A DNA stretch of 54,254 nucleotides from Acidimicrobiaceae bacterium (GCA_003166025.1 PMWT01000124.1:2200-56453), one strand, 5' to 3'; positions 16,150-24,877 are shown, numbered from the stretch's first letter. Made by a program: numbers and translations. Notes: generated by a model from the sequence alone, not told the origin.

Positions 16150-17114
16150 GCGCTCCGTCAGCGAACGCACCGAGTACAGACATTTCCGAGCAGGCGCTTG
16201 GCTGGCTCCGCACCATGCTGCTCATCCGACGCTTCGAAGAACGCGCTGAGCAGTTGACTATGCGGGGCAAGATCCCTGGTGGTGTGCACCCTGCGGTTGG
16301 GCAAGAAGCGACGGCCGTGGGGGTCGCGGCAGCTTTGACCGTGCAAGACACCGTCTCTGCCCCCCACCGCGGCCATCACCACGCTTTAGCCAAGGGCATG
16401 TCACCCGATGGCCTCATGGCCGAACTGTACGGTAAGGCGACGGGGGTATCCCAGGGCCGGGGCGGCTCGATGCACCTCGCCGGTTTCGACATAGGTTTCA
16501 TAGGATCCAACGGCATCGTTGGCGCCGCCGTGGGTATCGCCCTCGGGGACGCCTTTGCGGCCAAGTTCCGGGGAGAACACCGCATCGCAGTTGCCTTCTT
16601 CGGCGACGGTGGCATCAACACCGGTCGTACCTGGGAGTTCCTCAATCTTGCCAGTGCCTGGGAGCTGCCCCTGGTGGCCGTGTGCGAAAACAATCTCTAC
16701 GCCGTGGAGACGCCGACAGCGTCGGTGAGCGGTGGTGGGTCGATGACACAACGCGCTGAAAGCTTTGGGCTAACTGCGTTAAGCGTTGACGGGCAAGACG
16801 TGTTTGCCGTCTATGAAGCAGCAGTGGCAGCGCGCGAGCGAGCAATCGCCGGTAATGGGCCAACTTTTATCGAAGCGCGTACATACCGGTATTCGGGGCA
16901 CGGCTCGGGTGAGGGCGTCGGTGCCTACCGCAGCGCAGCAGAGATAGCCGATTGGCGAGAGGCGCGCGACCCGATCACCCGGTGCGCCGGCCGCCTGAGG
17001 GAAATGGGGGCCCTCGCCGAAGGGGACCTCGAGGTCCTGGACAAACGAGCCACAGAGATCGTTGACGCTGCGGTGCTCTTCGCCGAAGAGTCACCCTGGC
17101 CCGAGACTTTCTGA
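16146..17114 (+). CDS. 2-oxoacid/acetoin dehydrogenase E1 component, alpha subunit
   Basis: A 322-aa TPP-binding alpha subunit. MLLIRRFEERAEQL near residue 23 and GVHPAVGQEA are the classic E1-alpha opening blocks. APHRGHHHALAKG and the TPP signature FGDGGINTGRTWEFLN...ENN follow, and the YRYSGHGSGEG phosphorylation-loop region is near residue 245. The size is typical of the acetoin-dehydrogenase (AcoA) or PDH E1-alpha type. ATG overlaps the E2 stop. Unusually, the order is E2 then E1-alpha, with E1-beta in a separate locus. The substrate could be acetoin, pyruvate or a short branched/sugar-derived 2-oxoacid. Confidence 0.92.
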   Translation: MSAPSANAPSTDISEQALGWLRTMLLIRRFEERAEQLTMRGKIPGGVHPAVGQEATAVGVAAALTVQDTVSAPHRGHHHALAKGMSPDGLMAELYGKATGVSQGRGGSMHLAGFDIGFIGSNGIVGAAVGIALGDAFAAKFRGEHRIAVAFFGDGGINTGRTWEFLNLASAWELPLVAVCENNLYAVETPTASVSGGGSMTQRAESFGLTALSVDGQDVFAVYEAAVAARERAIAGNGPTFIEARTYRYSGHGSGEGVGAYRSAAEIADWREARDPITRCAGRLREMGALAEGDLEVLDKRATEIVDAAVLFAEESPWPETF

Positions 17115-17129
17115 CCCGAGACTTTCTGG
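17100..17129. repeat. Tandem 15-bp duplication across the E1-alpha stop codon
   Basis: cccgagactttctg followed by a is present twice head to tail (final base differs in the second copy). The first copy supplies the last codons and the stop; the second lies just downstream. This parallels the 19-bp duplication at another stop codon at 3762-3799. Confidence 0.7.
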
Positions 17130-17144
17130 GGGCCGCCGGCCTCC
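17128..17144. terminator. Short hairpin between convergent genes
   Basis: GGGGGCC (17128-17134) pairs with GGCCTCC (17138-17144) across a 3-nt loop, with one G-U pair. It lies exactly between the E1-alpha stop and the convergent permease stop and could terminate both. No U-tract. Confidence 0.4.
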
Positions 17145-18026
17145 CTACTTGAGCGCTCCCGCAGTTAGGCCCCGGACAATGTGGCGCTGCGCAAACAGAT
17201 AGAGCGCCACGGGGATGATGGAAAAGATCAGCCCGGCCGCCAGCAGCTGGTACAGCTGGACGACTACGTTGCCTATGAACGTGGAAATCCCCAGCCCAGC
17301 AGTGTACTTGGCTCGCTCTGTAATGAAGGCGGAAGCGAACAGGTAGTCGTTCCAGCTCGCGAAGAAGGCGACCACCATGACCGCCACCACCCCCGAGCGC
17401 GAGAGAGGGATGAGCACCCGGCGAAGCGTCCCCATCTGGCTACAGCCGTCAACAAACCCGGCGTCGACAATGTCATTGGGCACATTGTCGAAAGAGGACT
17501 TGAGGATCCAGCACCCGAGGGGCGTGGAAAAAGCGGCGTAAACGACACCGAGCGCCAAAAGGTTGTTGGTCCCATGCAGGGTGCGGAACCACTCCAGTTC
17601 CGGCACGACGATCATCGCCCCTGGCATGAGCTGCGTGAACAGCAACAGGAACCCAAACGCCCCGCTACCGCGGAACCGGAGGCGGGACAACAGGTACGCC
17701 CCAGGGATGGCGAGGACCACCGTTATCACCACCGTCACCGCCGACACTTCAAAGGAGTGCACGATCCATGACGCCAGGGGCTGGTCCTTGAAGAGCGAAG
17801 TTATAGCGCTGAACGTGAAACCTTTGAAGAACAGCGAAGGCGGGTAGCTAAGCGTGTCGTCCTCGGGCTGGAAGCTCCCCACCACCATCCAATAGACGGG
17901 GAACAGGGCGACGACGCACACGCCGATGATCCCGACGTAGCGTGCCACCCGCCTGATCTTCTTGCGCCGACGCGCCCATTTGATTTTGGCAGAATATTTG
18001 GGAATAGACAGGACGGCGGAGCTCAT
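17145..18026 (-). CDS. Carbohydrate ABC transporter permease, MalG type
   Basis: A 293-aa inner-membrane permease of the CUT1 sugar-importer family with six predicted membrane segments, the first at IGVCVVALFPVYWMVVGS. The EAA-type loop that contacts the ATPase reads DAGFVDGCSQMGTLRRVLIPLSRSG near residue 190. It is the last gene of a minus-strand set of binding protein, MalF-type permease and MalG-type permease. No ATPase is encoded nearby, so an MsiK-like shared ATPase elsewhere, common in actinobacteria, is presumably used. Confidence 0.92.
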   Translation of the reverse strand: MSSAVLSIPKYSAKIKWARRRKKIRRVARYVGIIGVCVVALFPVYWMVVGSFQPEDDTLSYPPSLFFKGFTFSAITSLFKDQPLASWIVHSFEVSAVTVVITVVLAIPGAYLLSRLRFRGSGAFGFLLLFTQLMPGAMIVVPELEWFRTLHGTNNLLALGVVYAAFSTPLGCWILKSSFDNVPNDIVDAGFVDGCSQMGTLRRVLIPLSRSGVVAVMVVAFFASWNDYLFASAFITERAKYTAGLGISTFIGNVVVQLYQLLAAGLIFSIIPVALYLFAQRHIVRGLTAGALK

Positions 18027-18087
18027 CTGGTGATCACCAGGGCCCGGGTCGGGCTCCCGTGGCCGGTCACGGCTCGGCGGCAGGGTC

Positions 18088-19026
18088 TCACGCTAGCCCC
18101 TCCTGGAGGTAACGGGCGCGGATCACGCGCCGCTCGACTACCACAAAAACGATCGTACCGAGGAGGGCAAGTACGAGCCCGCCCACGCCCATGGCGGCGG
18201 CGTAATTGTAATTGAAGTACTGGAACGCGGTGTTGTAGATGTAGATGGCAAGGGTCGACGTGGCCTGGCCCGGTCCGCCACCGGTGGTCAGGTAGATGAG
18301 CGTGAACTGCTGAAAGGAGAAGATGAACGCCAGCAGGGCCAGTAGCGACAGCGTCGGTACTAGGGCCGGGAAGGTTATCGACCGGAAGCGTCGCAGAGTC
18401 CCGGCGCCGTCGACCATGGCGGCCTCGTAGAGGTCGTCGGGGATCGAGGACAGGCTGGAGAGGATGACCAGGCCGAAGAACGGGAAACCCTTCCAGCCGA
18501 GCATGGCCACGATCGAAATGAAGGCCAGGTCCGACTGGCTGAACCAGAGGATGTGGTGGTTGACCCCGAAAAGCACTGATGCTATGTGGTTCAGGATCCC
18601 GAAGTTGGGGTCGAGCATTACGATGAAGGTGATCACGGTCGGGATGTCGGGGACGGCCCAAGGGATGGCAAGCAGACCACGGACCAAGGTGCGGCCCTTG
18701 AAAGACAGGTTGGTGAGCAACGCCACACCAAGGCCGAGGGAAAGCCACACCACCACCATCGACAGTGTGAACTCGAACGTCGTTCGTACCGAGGCCCAAA
18801 AGTAGGGGTCACCGAACATCTTGTCGAAATTGGCGAAACCGACCCACTTGGTAGTGCCATAGTTCGTCTGTTGCAAAGCGATGAGGATGCCCTTGACGAT
18901 CGGGTAAACGACAAAGAGCCCCTCGAAAATGAGGATGGGCGCCAACAGCTTCAGGTGCAAACGCGAGCTGCCACCAGCCCCTTTCTGCGAGGCCGACGTG
19001 AAAGAGCGCCGGTTCCTGCCCTGCAT
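18088..19026 (-). CDS. Carbohydrate ABC transporter permease, MalF type
   Basis: A 312-aa CUT1 permease. First membrane helix LLAPILIFEGLFVVYPIVKG, then the periplasmic loop NYGTTKWVGFANFDKMF and the EAA loop EAAMVDGAGTLRRFRSITFPAL near residue 215. ATG 19026 is preferred because AGGTGG lies about 6 nt upstream and the N-terminus is then of normal length. The frame stays open to GTG 19227, which would add 67 low-complexity residues. It is 269 nt downstream of the binding-protein stop and 61 nt upstream of the MalG-type gene. Confidence 0.9.
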   Translation of the reverse strand: MQGRNRRSFTSASQKGAGGSSRLHLKLLAPILIFEGLFVVYPIVKGILIALQQTNYGTTKWVGFANFDKMFGDPYFWASVRTTFEFTLSMVVVWLSLGLGVALLTNLSFKGRTLVRGLLAIPWAVPDIPTVITFIVMLDPNFGILNHIASVLFGVNHHILWFSQSDLAFISIVAMLGWKGFPFFGLVILSSLSSIPDDLYEAAMVDGAGTLRRFRSITFPALVPTLSLLALLAFIFSFQQFTLIYLTTGGGPGQATSTLAIYIYNTAFQYFNYNYAAAMGVGGLVLALLGTIVFVVVERRVIRARYLQEGLA

Positions 19027-19295
19027 AGGGCCACCTGGCCCGGCTTTGCTCGCCGGCCCTTTAACGCTCGGAAGAGCGTCGGTAGTTATTGCCAATTCCT
19101 TTGAGCCTCGCTTGGCAGACACTGGACGGGTTGGGCCTCGCTCGGCTGGGACCACCGAGGTCTGCCCGCCGCTCCGCCAAGCGTCCCGGCGGAGCGGCAG
19201 GATGGCACCACGAGCAGGTACGGCCACTCAAGGCTCCAGGGACCGTCGCTGGTCCCCGAGCCTCGGCTCCTGTGCGCCTGCCGCGTACCGTTTTC

Positions 19296-20678
19296 CTAGA
19301 GGTTCAGCTGCACCTTGGCCTGGGCCTGAGCGGCCGCCAGGGCCTGAGCGACCGTGGACGAGCCCGAAACCGCTTTCTCCAGGTTCTGGCAGATGATGGT
19401 CCCCAGCTCGGCGTAAGCGTACGTGTACTGGCCCAGGATCTGGAACTCTCCGACGTACTTGGTCTCCTCGTAGCCCTTGAGCCAAATGGTGTCCAAGTAC
19501 TTCGCGTACGCAGGGATGATCTCGCCGAAGTTGGTGTAAGGGATGATCGGGTAGCCGTTGGCGACAGTGATGTCGTACAGCGTCTGGGGAGTAAGGATGT
19601 ACTTGACAAGCGCCATCCCCTCCTCTATGTACTTGGACTGGTTGTTGACGATCAAGGGGTGCAACCGCTCGATGGCCTGCTGGCTCGGCCACGGAGGCGC
19701 CACACTGCGCATGTGCGGGTAGTAGGCCGGCGCCAACTTCTGCAGCGAGCTGAGCCCGGCGGCGACATTGAAGCTGAAGCAGACGCGGTTCTCGTCGAAC
19801 AACTTTGTGAGGACGGCCTCGGACTCGCCCTTGACCCCCGAAGCGTTCACCAGGGAGAGCCAGAACTCAATGCCCTTGACGTTCTCGGGCGAGTCGATGG
19901 TGAGCGTGGTCCCCTTGGCCCAGGCGCCTCCGTACACTAGGCAGAAGTTTTGCAGCGCGTTCCACCAGTCCGAACCGTCGGAGACCAGGTTCAGCAAGTT
20001 GGTCCCGAAGTAGCTCGGCGCCTTGGACACGGCCTGGACGGCGGACAACCACTCGTCAGTCGTAGTGGGCGGCGCCAGCTTGTGGGCCGAGAGCACAGCC
20101 TCGTTGTAGAGCAGGGCGAAGGCTACGTCGATCACGCCGAGGGCATAGAGGTTGCCGTTGCGCACGTACGACTCGTGAGCGGCGTCGGGGACGAGGCCGA
20201 CCTCCTTGGCGATGTTCCCTATGGGTACGCCGATGTGGTACTTCTGCACCAGCGTCGAGGCAGCCTCGGGCGTTACCATGATCACGTCGGCGTCAACCTT
20301 GCCGGCCTGTGCCTGCTCGACAATGTTCTGGTCAAAGTCGCTGAACGGCCAACCCGTCCATACCACGGTGATGTTGGGGTTGGCTATCTCGAACTGGGAG
20401 ATCACCTTGATCCATTCGGGGTACTCGTACGGCTCGCCGTACGGCTCCCACGACATCAGGCTAAGGGTGACCGGGGCCAGCTGCGCCCGGAGGTTGACAG
20501 TCTTCAACTTCTCGAAGAACTTGCTTGGCGCCGCGGCGCCGGTCAAAGCGACGGCGCCCGCGGCAACGGCTGCGGCACCGAGGAAGTTACGTCTGCTGAT
20601 CGGGGACTGGCCGGACGGCGCGTCCTCGCTCAGCCCGGGCGCTTCGCCGGTATTGGTGACCTCGTTCTTATCGGACAT
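19296..20678 (-). CDS. Sugar ABC transporter substrate-binding protein, Tat-exported
   Basis: A 460-aa extracellular solute-binding protein (family 1). The N-terminus carries a twin-arginine signal, SRRNFLGAAA at residues 28-37, followed by an Ala-rich hydrophobic stretch and AAAP, so it is predicted to be exported folded. No lipobox cysteine is seen, so anchoring is unclear. The mature domain has ANPNITVVWTGWPF, DADVIMVTPEA and GNLYALGVIDVAFALLYN blocks typical of oligosaccharide-binding proteins. GGGGGAGCA precedes ATG 20678. Heads the first ABC importer. Ligand unknown; the neighbourhood suggests a plant-type oligosaccharide or sugar acid. Confidence 0.92.
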   Translation of the reverse strand: MSDKNEVTNTGEAPGLSEDAPSGQSPISRRNFLGAAAVAAGAVALTGAAAPSKFFEKLKTVNLRAQLAPVTLSLMSWEPYGEPYEYPEWIKVISQFEIANPNITVVWTGWPFSDFDQNIVEQAQAGKVDADVIMVTPEAASTLVQKYHIGVPIGNIAKEVGLVPDAAHESYVRNGNLYALGVIDVAFALLYNEAVLSAHKLAPPTTTDEWLSAVQAVSKAPSYFGTNLLNLVSDGSDWWNALQNFCLVYGGAWAKGTTLTIDSPENVKGIEFWLSLVNASGVKGESEAVLTKLFDENRVCFSFNVAAGLSSLQKLAPAYYPHMRSVAPPWPSQQAIERLHPLIVNNQSKYIEEGMALVKYILTPQTLYDITVANGYPIIPYTNFGEIIPAYAKYLDTIWLKGYEETKYVGEFQILGQYTYAYAELGTIICQNLEKAVSGSSTVAQALAAAQAQAKVQLNL

Positions 20679-21018
20679 TGCTCCCCCACTTCTCTGGATG
20701 ATTTCGGTAGGCCTATCGATTGCTCGAAGGTGCTCCTATCATTGCACTGCGACCAACGTAGCATCGCGCGCGCTTCGTCAACTGTCAACAGTGCCCTGCA
20801 CCGATTGCCCTCAGGACTGAGGTCGGCCACCTTTCCGCCTCAACCGCCACGCCAGTCACAAAGGGCCCCAAGGTTACGGGGGCCAAGCCACCACGACCGC
20901 ACTGAGCAGCGATAACGCTCAGTAGCTTCGTCATAAGGACTCCAACGCTACGGTTGAGGCGGCTACGACGTCGGCGTACAGACGGTCCTCACGAACGACG
21001 CAAGCGAACCCAGCCCCC
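20679..21018. promoter_or_regulatory. Control region of the first ABC importer with a YTGTYNACAR palindrome
   Basis: ACTGTCAACAGT (20781-20792) is an inverted repeat with 5-bp arms and a CA centre. On the minus strand it contains TTGACA and is followed by GCGATGCTACGTTGGT (20752-20767), which has an extended -10-like TGCTACGTT. The same 16-mer (one change) follows a matching palindrome at 23.13-23.16 kb. No gene is seen in the rest of this 340-bp gap. Confidence 0.5.
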
Positions 21019-21984
21019 TCAGAAAAGCTCCGGCAGCGCCGCCCGGGCCAAGGGCGCCAGTGCAGCGACCGTCTCATCCGGCACCCATGAGTAGGGCCAG
21101 CGTACCCGGGTGCCCACGGGAGCCCACGCCCCGATAGCGGCGAGAGCCTTATCAAGCGCCGTGTTCGAGTAACCCTGCGCCTTCAAGGGAGCGATATAAC
21201 GCTCAAAGAAAGCTATGATCCGCTGGCCGAGCGCGTACGCCCCGTCTGGGCCCACGGTCATTTGCCTCTCCCACTCGAGTGCGCCGACGGGGCTCAGGGC
21301 GGCGACGTTTGAGAACGAGCCGGACGCGCCCAGACGCCGCGCGTGAGCCAACTCGTGGCCCGGAGCAAAGATCAATAGCTCTGGCGCGGCAGCGTGCAGC
21401 CGCGTGTAGAAAGCGTCGTCGCCGGCGATCTTGACGCCCACGAAGCCGGGCAAAGCCTCAGCAAGGGCCGCCAGCTGCTCGGGGCCGCAGACCGTTTTCG
21501 CGTGTGGCGGGTTGTAAAGCACGACCGGCACCGGGTCTGCGGCTGCCACCATGCGCTCGAGGGCGACGCGCACCTCCCTCTGGCTGAGAGGAAGCCAGTC
21601 GGGGAGTACCACCTGGATGGCTGCAGGGGCAAGCGAGCGCGCCCTGCGGATGCGAGAGAGGCAGATCTGCCCGCTCATGTGGCTAGCGCCGATTTGGAAG
21701 GCGGAGCCGGCGCGGCGGCTCCTTTCTGACACCAGTTCGCTCAGGGCGTCGAACTCGTCTTCCTCGAGGGTGTGGAACTCACCCGCGGTGCCACACGTAT
21801 AGATCCCGGCCAGCCCGACCTCGCAGAGAGCGTCAACCTCGACGCCCACCAGGTCGAAATCGATGCTCTCGTCGGGTCGCAACGCCAAGAGCACCGAACC
21901 CCACGTACCGCGAAGACCCGCCTTGGTGGAGCCCGGCACGGCTCCTCCCCCATCCGGGCCCCCTGCCCTCGACGGAACGCTCAT
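21019..21984 (-). CDS. Dihydrodipicolinate synthase (DapA)-family aldolase
   Basis: A 321-aa class I aldolase/lyase of the DHDPS/NAL superfamily, which forms a Schiff base with pyruvate-derived substrates. YTCGTAGEFHTL corresponds to the GTTGE block, VVLYNPP carries the catalytic Tyr, and the Schiff-base Lys is in GVKIAGDD near residue 185. ATG 21984 overlaps the stop of the upstream Ldh_2 gene (ATGA). In catabolic islands such proteins are usually 2-keto-3-deoxy sugar acid aldolases or dehydratases rather than lysine-biosynthetic enzymes. Confidence 0.87.
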   Translation of the reverse strand: MSVPSRAGGPDGGGAVPGSTKAGLRGTWGSVLLALRPDESIDFDLVGVEVDALCEVGLAGIYTCGTAGEFHTLEEDEFDALSELVSERSRRAGSAFQIGASHMSGQICLSRIRRARSLAPAAIQVVLPDWLPLSQREVRVALERMVAAADPVPVVLYNPPHAKTVCGPEQLAALAEALPGFVGVKIAGDDAFYTRLHAAAPELLIFAPGHELAHARRLGASGSFSNVAALSPVGALEWERQMTVGPDGAYALGQRIIAFFERYIAPLKAQGYSNTALDKALAAIGAWAPVGTRVRWPYSWVPDETVAALAPLARAALPELF

Positions 21985-23066
21985 GGCAGGCTAAACGCCC
22001 CCACGTCCACACCGAGCTCGCTCGCCAGCTCGGTGATCTGGTGACGGATAGGCGCGGGGACCGACACGCCTCCAGCACGACGGCGCTCGAAGGTGCGCGC
22101 CTCGAGCTCGCCCGGCAGAAGGATATCGACGGAACTGGGGCCACCACCGAGCCGCTTCGCCTCGCGACAGAACGTGTCCGCTTGATCGAAGTACCTGTCG
22201 GCGCTGACAAAGGCGGCGATGTCGAGCGCCAGGATGAGCGCCCCATTGCCTCCCAGGTACTCCGGGTCGCAAGAAGTGCCCATCTTTGACACGAGCCCGG
22301 CCGTCAGCTCGATCAGCATCGACATCCCTGAACCCTTGTGCTCGCCAAACGCCAGCAGCGCGCCGCCATCATAAAAGTCGGCGGGCTCGACACTAGGCTG
22401 ACCGGCCCGGTCGACGATGCAGCCCGGGGCCACCGTGCGTCCCTCGGCTAGCGCGATCTTGAGCTTGCCCTCAGCCACCTTCGATGTGGCGAAGTCGACC
22501 ACAACGGTGCCTTCACGCAGGGGCGCCGACCACGCAAACGGGTTGGTGCCCATCACCCTCCCAGCGCCACCGAACGGGGCAACGACCGGGCCCGAGTTGC
22601 AGAAAGCCATACCCATCTGACCTGCGCCGGCGATCGTCTCTACGTACTCTCCCAGGCGGCCGACGTGGTTGCACGAACTGATGGCGACGGCGGCGACGCC
22701 CTGGTCGGAGGCCAGCTCGATGGCGAGCCGGGTAGCCGCCTGCGCCGCCGGCTGACCGAACCCCCACCCGCCGTCGACGGTGGCCACCGCGCCGCGAGCG
22801 CGAACGACAGTCGGTGCGCCCCCAGGCTGGATCTGGCCGGTCCTAACCCAGTCCGAGTACTGGATCAGCCGCACGATCCCGTGCGAGTCGTGACCGACAA
22901 GGTTGGACAATGCCAGCGAGGTGGCCACGAGCTGCGCCGTCTGTTGCGGTGCCCCGAGCGCGCCCAGGACGGCCGCGGCCGTACGTACGAGGTCCTCCTC
23001 GCTGAAGCGCGGACCGGTAAGGTCGCCGGTACCGCCGTCTGCTGTCTGCTCGCCGGTAGCCCCCAT
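21981..23066 (-). CDS. Ldh_2 family malate/L-lactate-type dehydrogenase, paralogue
   Basis: A 361-aa NAD(P)-dependent oxidoreductase of the same family as the gene at 12784-13860, with the same blocks almost letter for letter: VGHDSHGIVRL, VDGGWGFGQPAA, SSCNHVGRLGEY, FCNSGPVVAPFGG, MGTNPFAWSAP and GEHKGSGMSMLIELTAG. By eye, identity exceeds 60%, so the two are recent paralogues. AGAGAGGACC precedes ATG 23066. Coupled to a DapA-type aldolase, it may reduce or oxidise the 2-keto acid that the aldolase makes or uses. Confidence 0.88.
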   Translation of the reverse strand: MGATGEQTADGGTGDLTGPRFSEEDLVRTAAAVLGALGAPQQTAQLVATSLALSNLVGHDSHGIVRLIQYSDWVRTGQIQPGGAPTVVRARGAVATVDGGWGFGQPAAQAATRLAIELASDQGVAAVAISSCNHVGRLGEYVETIAGAGQMGMAFCNSGPVVAPFGGAGRVMGTNPFAWSAPLREGTVVVDFATSKVAEGKLKIALAEGRTVAPGCIVDRAGQPSVEPADFYDGGALLAFGEHKGSGMSMLIELTAGLVSKMGTSCDPEYLGGNGALILALDIAAFVSADRYFDQADTFCREAKRLGGGPSSVDILLPGELEARTFERRRAGGVSVPAPIRHQITELASELGVDVGAFSLP

Positions 23067-23129
23067 TGCGGACGGTCCTCTCTCCCTGGCACTGGCCCCC
23101 CTGACAGGTGGCGGGACGAGCGTAGCGGA

Positions 23130-23158
23130 TTGTTGACAGTTAGCGATGCTACGATGGT
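23130..23158 (+). promoter_or_regulatory. Operator and extended -10 promoter in a divergent gap
   Basis: TTGTTGACAG (23130-23139) matches YTGTYNACAR. GCGATGCTACGATGGT (23143-23158) contains TGCTACGAT, an extended -10 form, and nearly equals the block at 20752-20767 on the other strand. Lies between the Ldh_2 start (23066, leftward) and the DapA-type start (23194, rightward), so it may control both. Confidence 0.5.
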
Positions 23159-23193
23159 GCGGTCAAAGACATGTTAGGGGAGGCAGACCGGCG

Positions 23194-24168
23194 ATGAGCG
23201 ATCAGTCAGCACGCAAGGGCGCAGGAACAGCGGTCGTGGAGCCAGGCCGGCGCTGGCTGACCGGTATTGTCCCTCCGGTTTGCACCCCTTTAGGAGAAGA
23301 CGGCGACGTGGATGCCGCGTCGCTGGAGCGTCATATCAGCTTCTTGCTGGAGGCGGGTGTACACGGCTTGTTCGTGTTGGGATCCTCGGGCGAGGTGGCC
23401 TTCCTCACGGACGCGCAGCGTGACCGGGTGTTGGAGGTTGCCGTCAAGACCAACGGAGGGCAAGTCCCGGTACTGGCCGGCGCCATAGACATGACCACGA
23501 GCCGGGTGATCGACCACGCCCTACGAGCCAAGCAGCGCGGCGTCGACGCCATCGTCCTGACCGTGCCGTTCTATGCCCGCGCCACTCATCCGGCGGAGGT
23601 GAAGCTCCACTTTCAGACGGTCCGCGACAGGGTCGGGCTACCGCTGGTCGCCTATGACATCCCCGTCGCCGTTCACTCCAAACTCGATGTGGCCCTTTCG
23701 CTCGAGCTGGCCAGCGAGGGTGTCATAGACGCCATAAAGGATTCGAGCAACGACCTCACCGGCTTTCGCGGCCTCGTCACGGGCACCCGGCGCTTCGAGA
23801 CCTTCTCAGTGTTCACCGGGTCCGAGTTGGTCGTGGACTGCGCCCTGTATTTCGGGGCGGAGGGAGCAGTCCCGGGCTTGGCCAACGTCGACCCTCATGG
23901 TTTCGTCGCCCTGTACGAGAGCTGTCGGGCGGGTGACTGGGCCAAGGCCCGGGAGATCCAGGAGAGACTGGTCCGGCTCTTCGACATCACCACTTGTGCC
24001 GACCCGCTGAAGAAGGGCCCGAGCTCTTCGGGTCTCGGCGGTTTCAAGACGGCGCTCATGCTCCGTGGCGTGATCGCTCACAATGCCATGGGCCTCCCGC
24101 AAATCCCACTGGACGCCGAAGAGGTCGCTGCCGTCCGCGCCGTGCTGGTGCGGGAAGCTTTGCTATAA
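23194..24168 (+). CDS. Dihydrodipicolinate synthase (DapA)-family aldolase/dehydratase
   Basis: A 324-aa class I lyase. IVPPVCTPLGEDGDVD opening strand, FVLGSSGEVAFL (GTTGE-type block), LVAYDIPVAVH (the Tyr of the YNxP block) and the Schiff-base Lys in DAIKDSSNDL near residue 180 define the family. ATG 23194 has AGGGGAGG about 10 nt upstream. It is divergent from the Ldh_2/DapA pair and convergent with a GntR gene. The sequence is clearly different from the other DapA-like protein here, so the two probably act on different keto acids. KDG/KDA-type aldolase or 5-dehydro-4-deoxyglucarate dehydratase are candidates. Confidence 0.87.
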   Translation: MSDQSARKGAGTAVVEPGRRWLTGIVPPVCTPLGEDGDVDAASLERHISFLLEAGVHGLFVLGSSGEVAFLTDAQRDRVLEVAVKTNGGQVPVLAGAIDMTTSRVIDHALRAKQRGVDAIVLTVPFYARATHPAEVKLHFQTVRDRVGLPLVAYDIPVAVHSKLDVALSLELASEGVIDAIKDSSNDLTGFRGLVTGTRRFETFSVFTGSELVVDCALYFGAEGAVPGLANVDPHGFVALYESCRAGDWAKAREIQERLVRLFDITTCADPLKKGPSSSGLGGFKTALMLRGVIAHNAMGLPQIPLDAEEVAAVRAVLVREALL

Positions 24169-24178
24169 AGATCCGGGG

Positions 24179-24877
24179 TCAGAGCCCGTCGGGGGGCTCT
24201 CGATTTGCTTGGAGGACGCGCTGGTAGGTGCCGTCGATATGGGCTTCTACAAGCTTCACGGCCGGCGCACGTTTGCGGCGCGTCAACACCTCAAGGAGAT
24301 CCTCATGATCTTTCAACCACGACTGTGCGAAGTCGTGACGTAGCGCTCCCCGGAACACTAAGTAGAGGAAAATCTGCGAGCGCAGCGAGAGCCACGCACG
24401 GTAAAGTCGTTCGTGGTGAGCCGCCTGGAAAATGGCGTCATGGAAAGCAACGTCGAGCCCGGCCACCTTGGACCGTGTTAAAGGTCGCGGCAGCTTGTGG
24501 AATTGCTGAAGCACGGCGGCGATGCACTCGAAGTCGGCGTCCGTGGCCTGACGGCAAATACACTCGGCGGCGAGGCGCTCGAGCGCCATGCGCAGAGTGT
24601 AGATTTCGTGGACCTCATCAAGACCCAGCTGCGCCACCGTCGCCCCCCGGTGGTGCTCCATGTGGACGAGGCCCTCCTGCGAAAGTACCACCAGCGCTTC
24701 GCGCACTGGCCCGCGGCTGACGTTCAACATGGATGCCAGCTCTTCCTCGACAAGCCGCTGCCCAAGATCTATCCGGCCGGCAAAAATGGCATTCCGAATT
24801 GCGTCCGCCACCTCGTCCGCCAACACGCGCCGACGCGCCGGACCGACCATGGGCCCCCCAGCGACGAGATCGGTCAC
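24179..24877 (-). CDS. GntR-family transcriptional regulator, FCD (FadR) subfamily
   Basis: A 232-aa regulator: N-terminal winged helix (about 15-80) with the signature LVEEELASMLNVSRGPVREAL and a C-terminal all-helical FCD ligand domain (about 90-220). The FCD metal ligands are visible as the Asp/His of DVAFHDAIF, then a His in the helix containing LKDHEDLL and a His in EAHIDG. FCD domains bind small organic acids. GTG 24877 is preceded by AGAGAGG, the same leader seen in its paralogue at 25976-26671. It probably represses catabolic genes of this island. A GC-rich hairpin (24181-24200) inside its 3' end may terminate the convergent DapA-type gene. Confidence 0.93.
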   Translation of the reverse strand: MTDLVAGGPMVGPARRRVLADEVADAIRNAIFAGRIDLGQRLVEEELASMLNVSRGPVREALVVLSQEGLVHMEHHRGATVAQLGLDEVHEIYTLRMALERLAAECICRQATDADFECIAAVLQQFHKLPRPLTRSKVAGLDVAFHDAIFQAAHHERLYRAWLSLRSQIFLYLVFRGALRHDFAQSWLKDHEDLLEVLTRRKRAPAVKLVEAHIDGTYQRVLQANREPPDGL

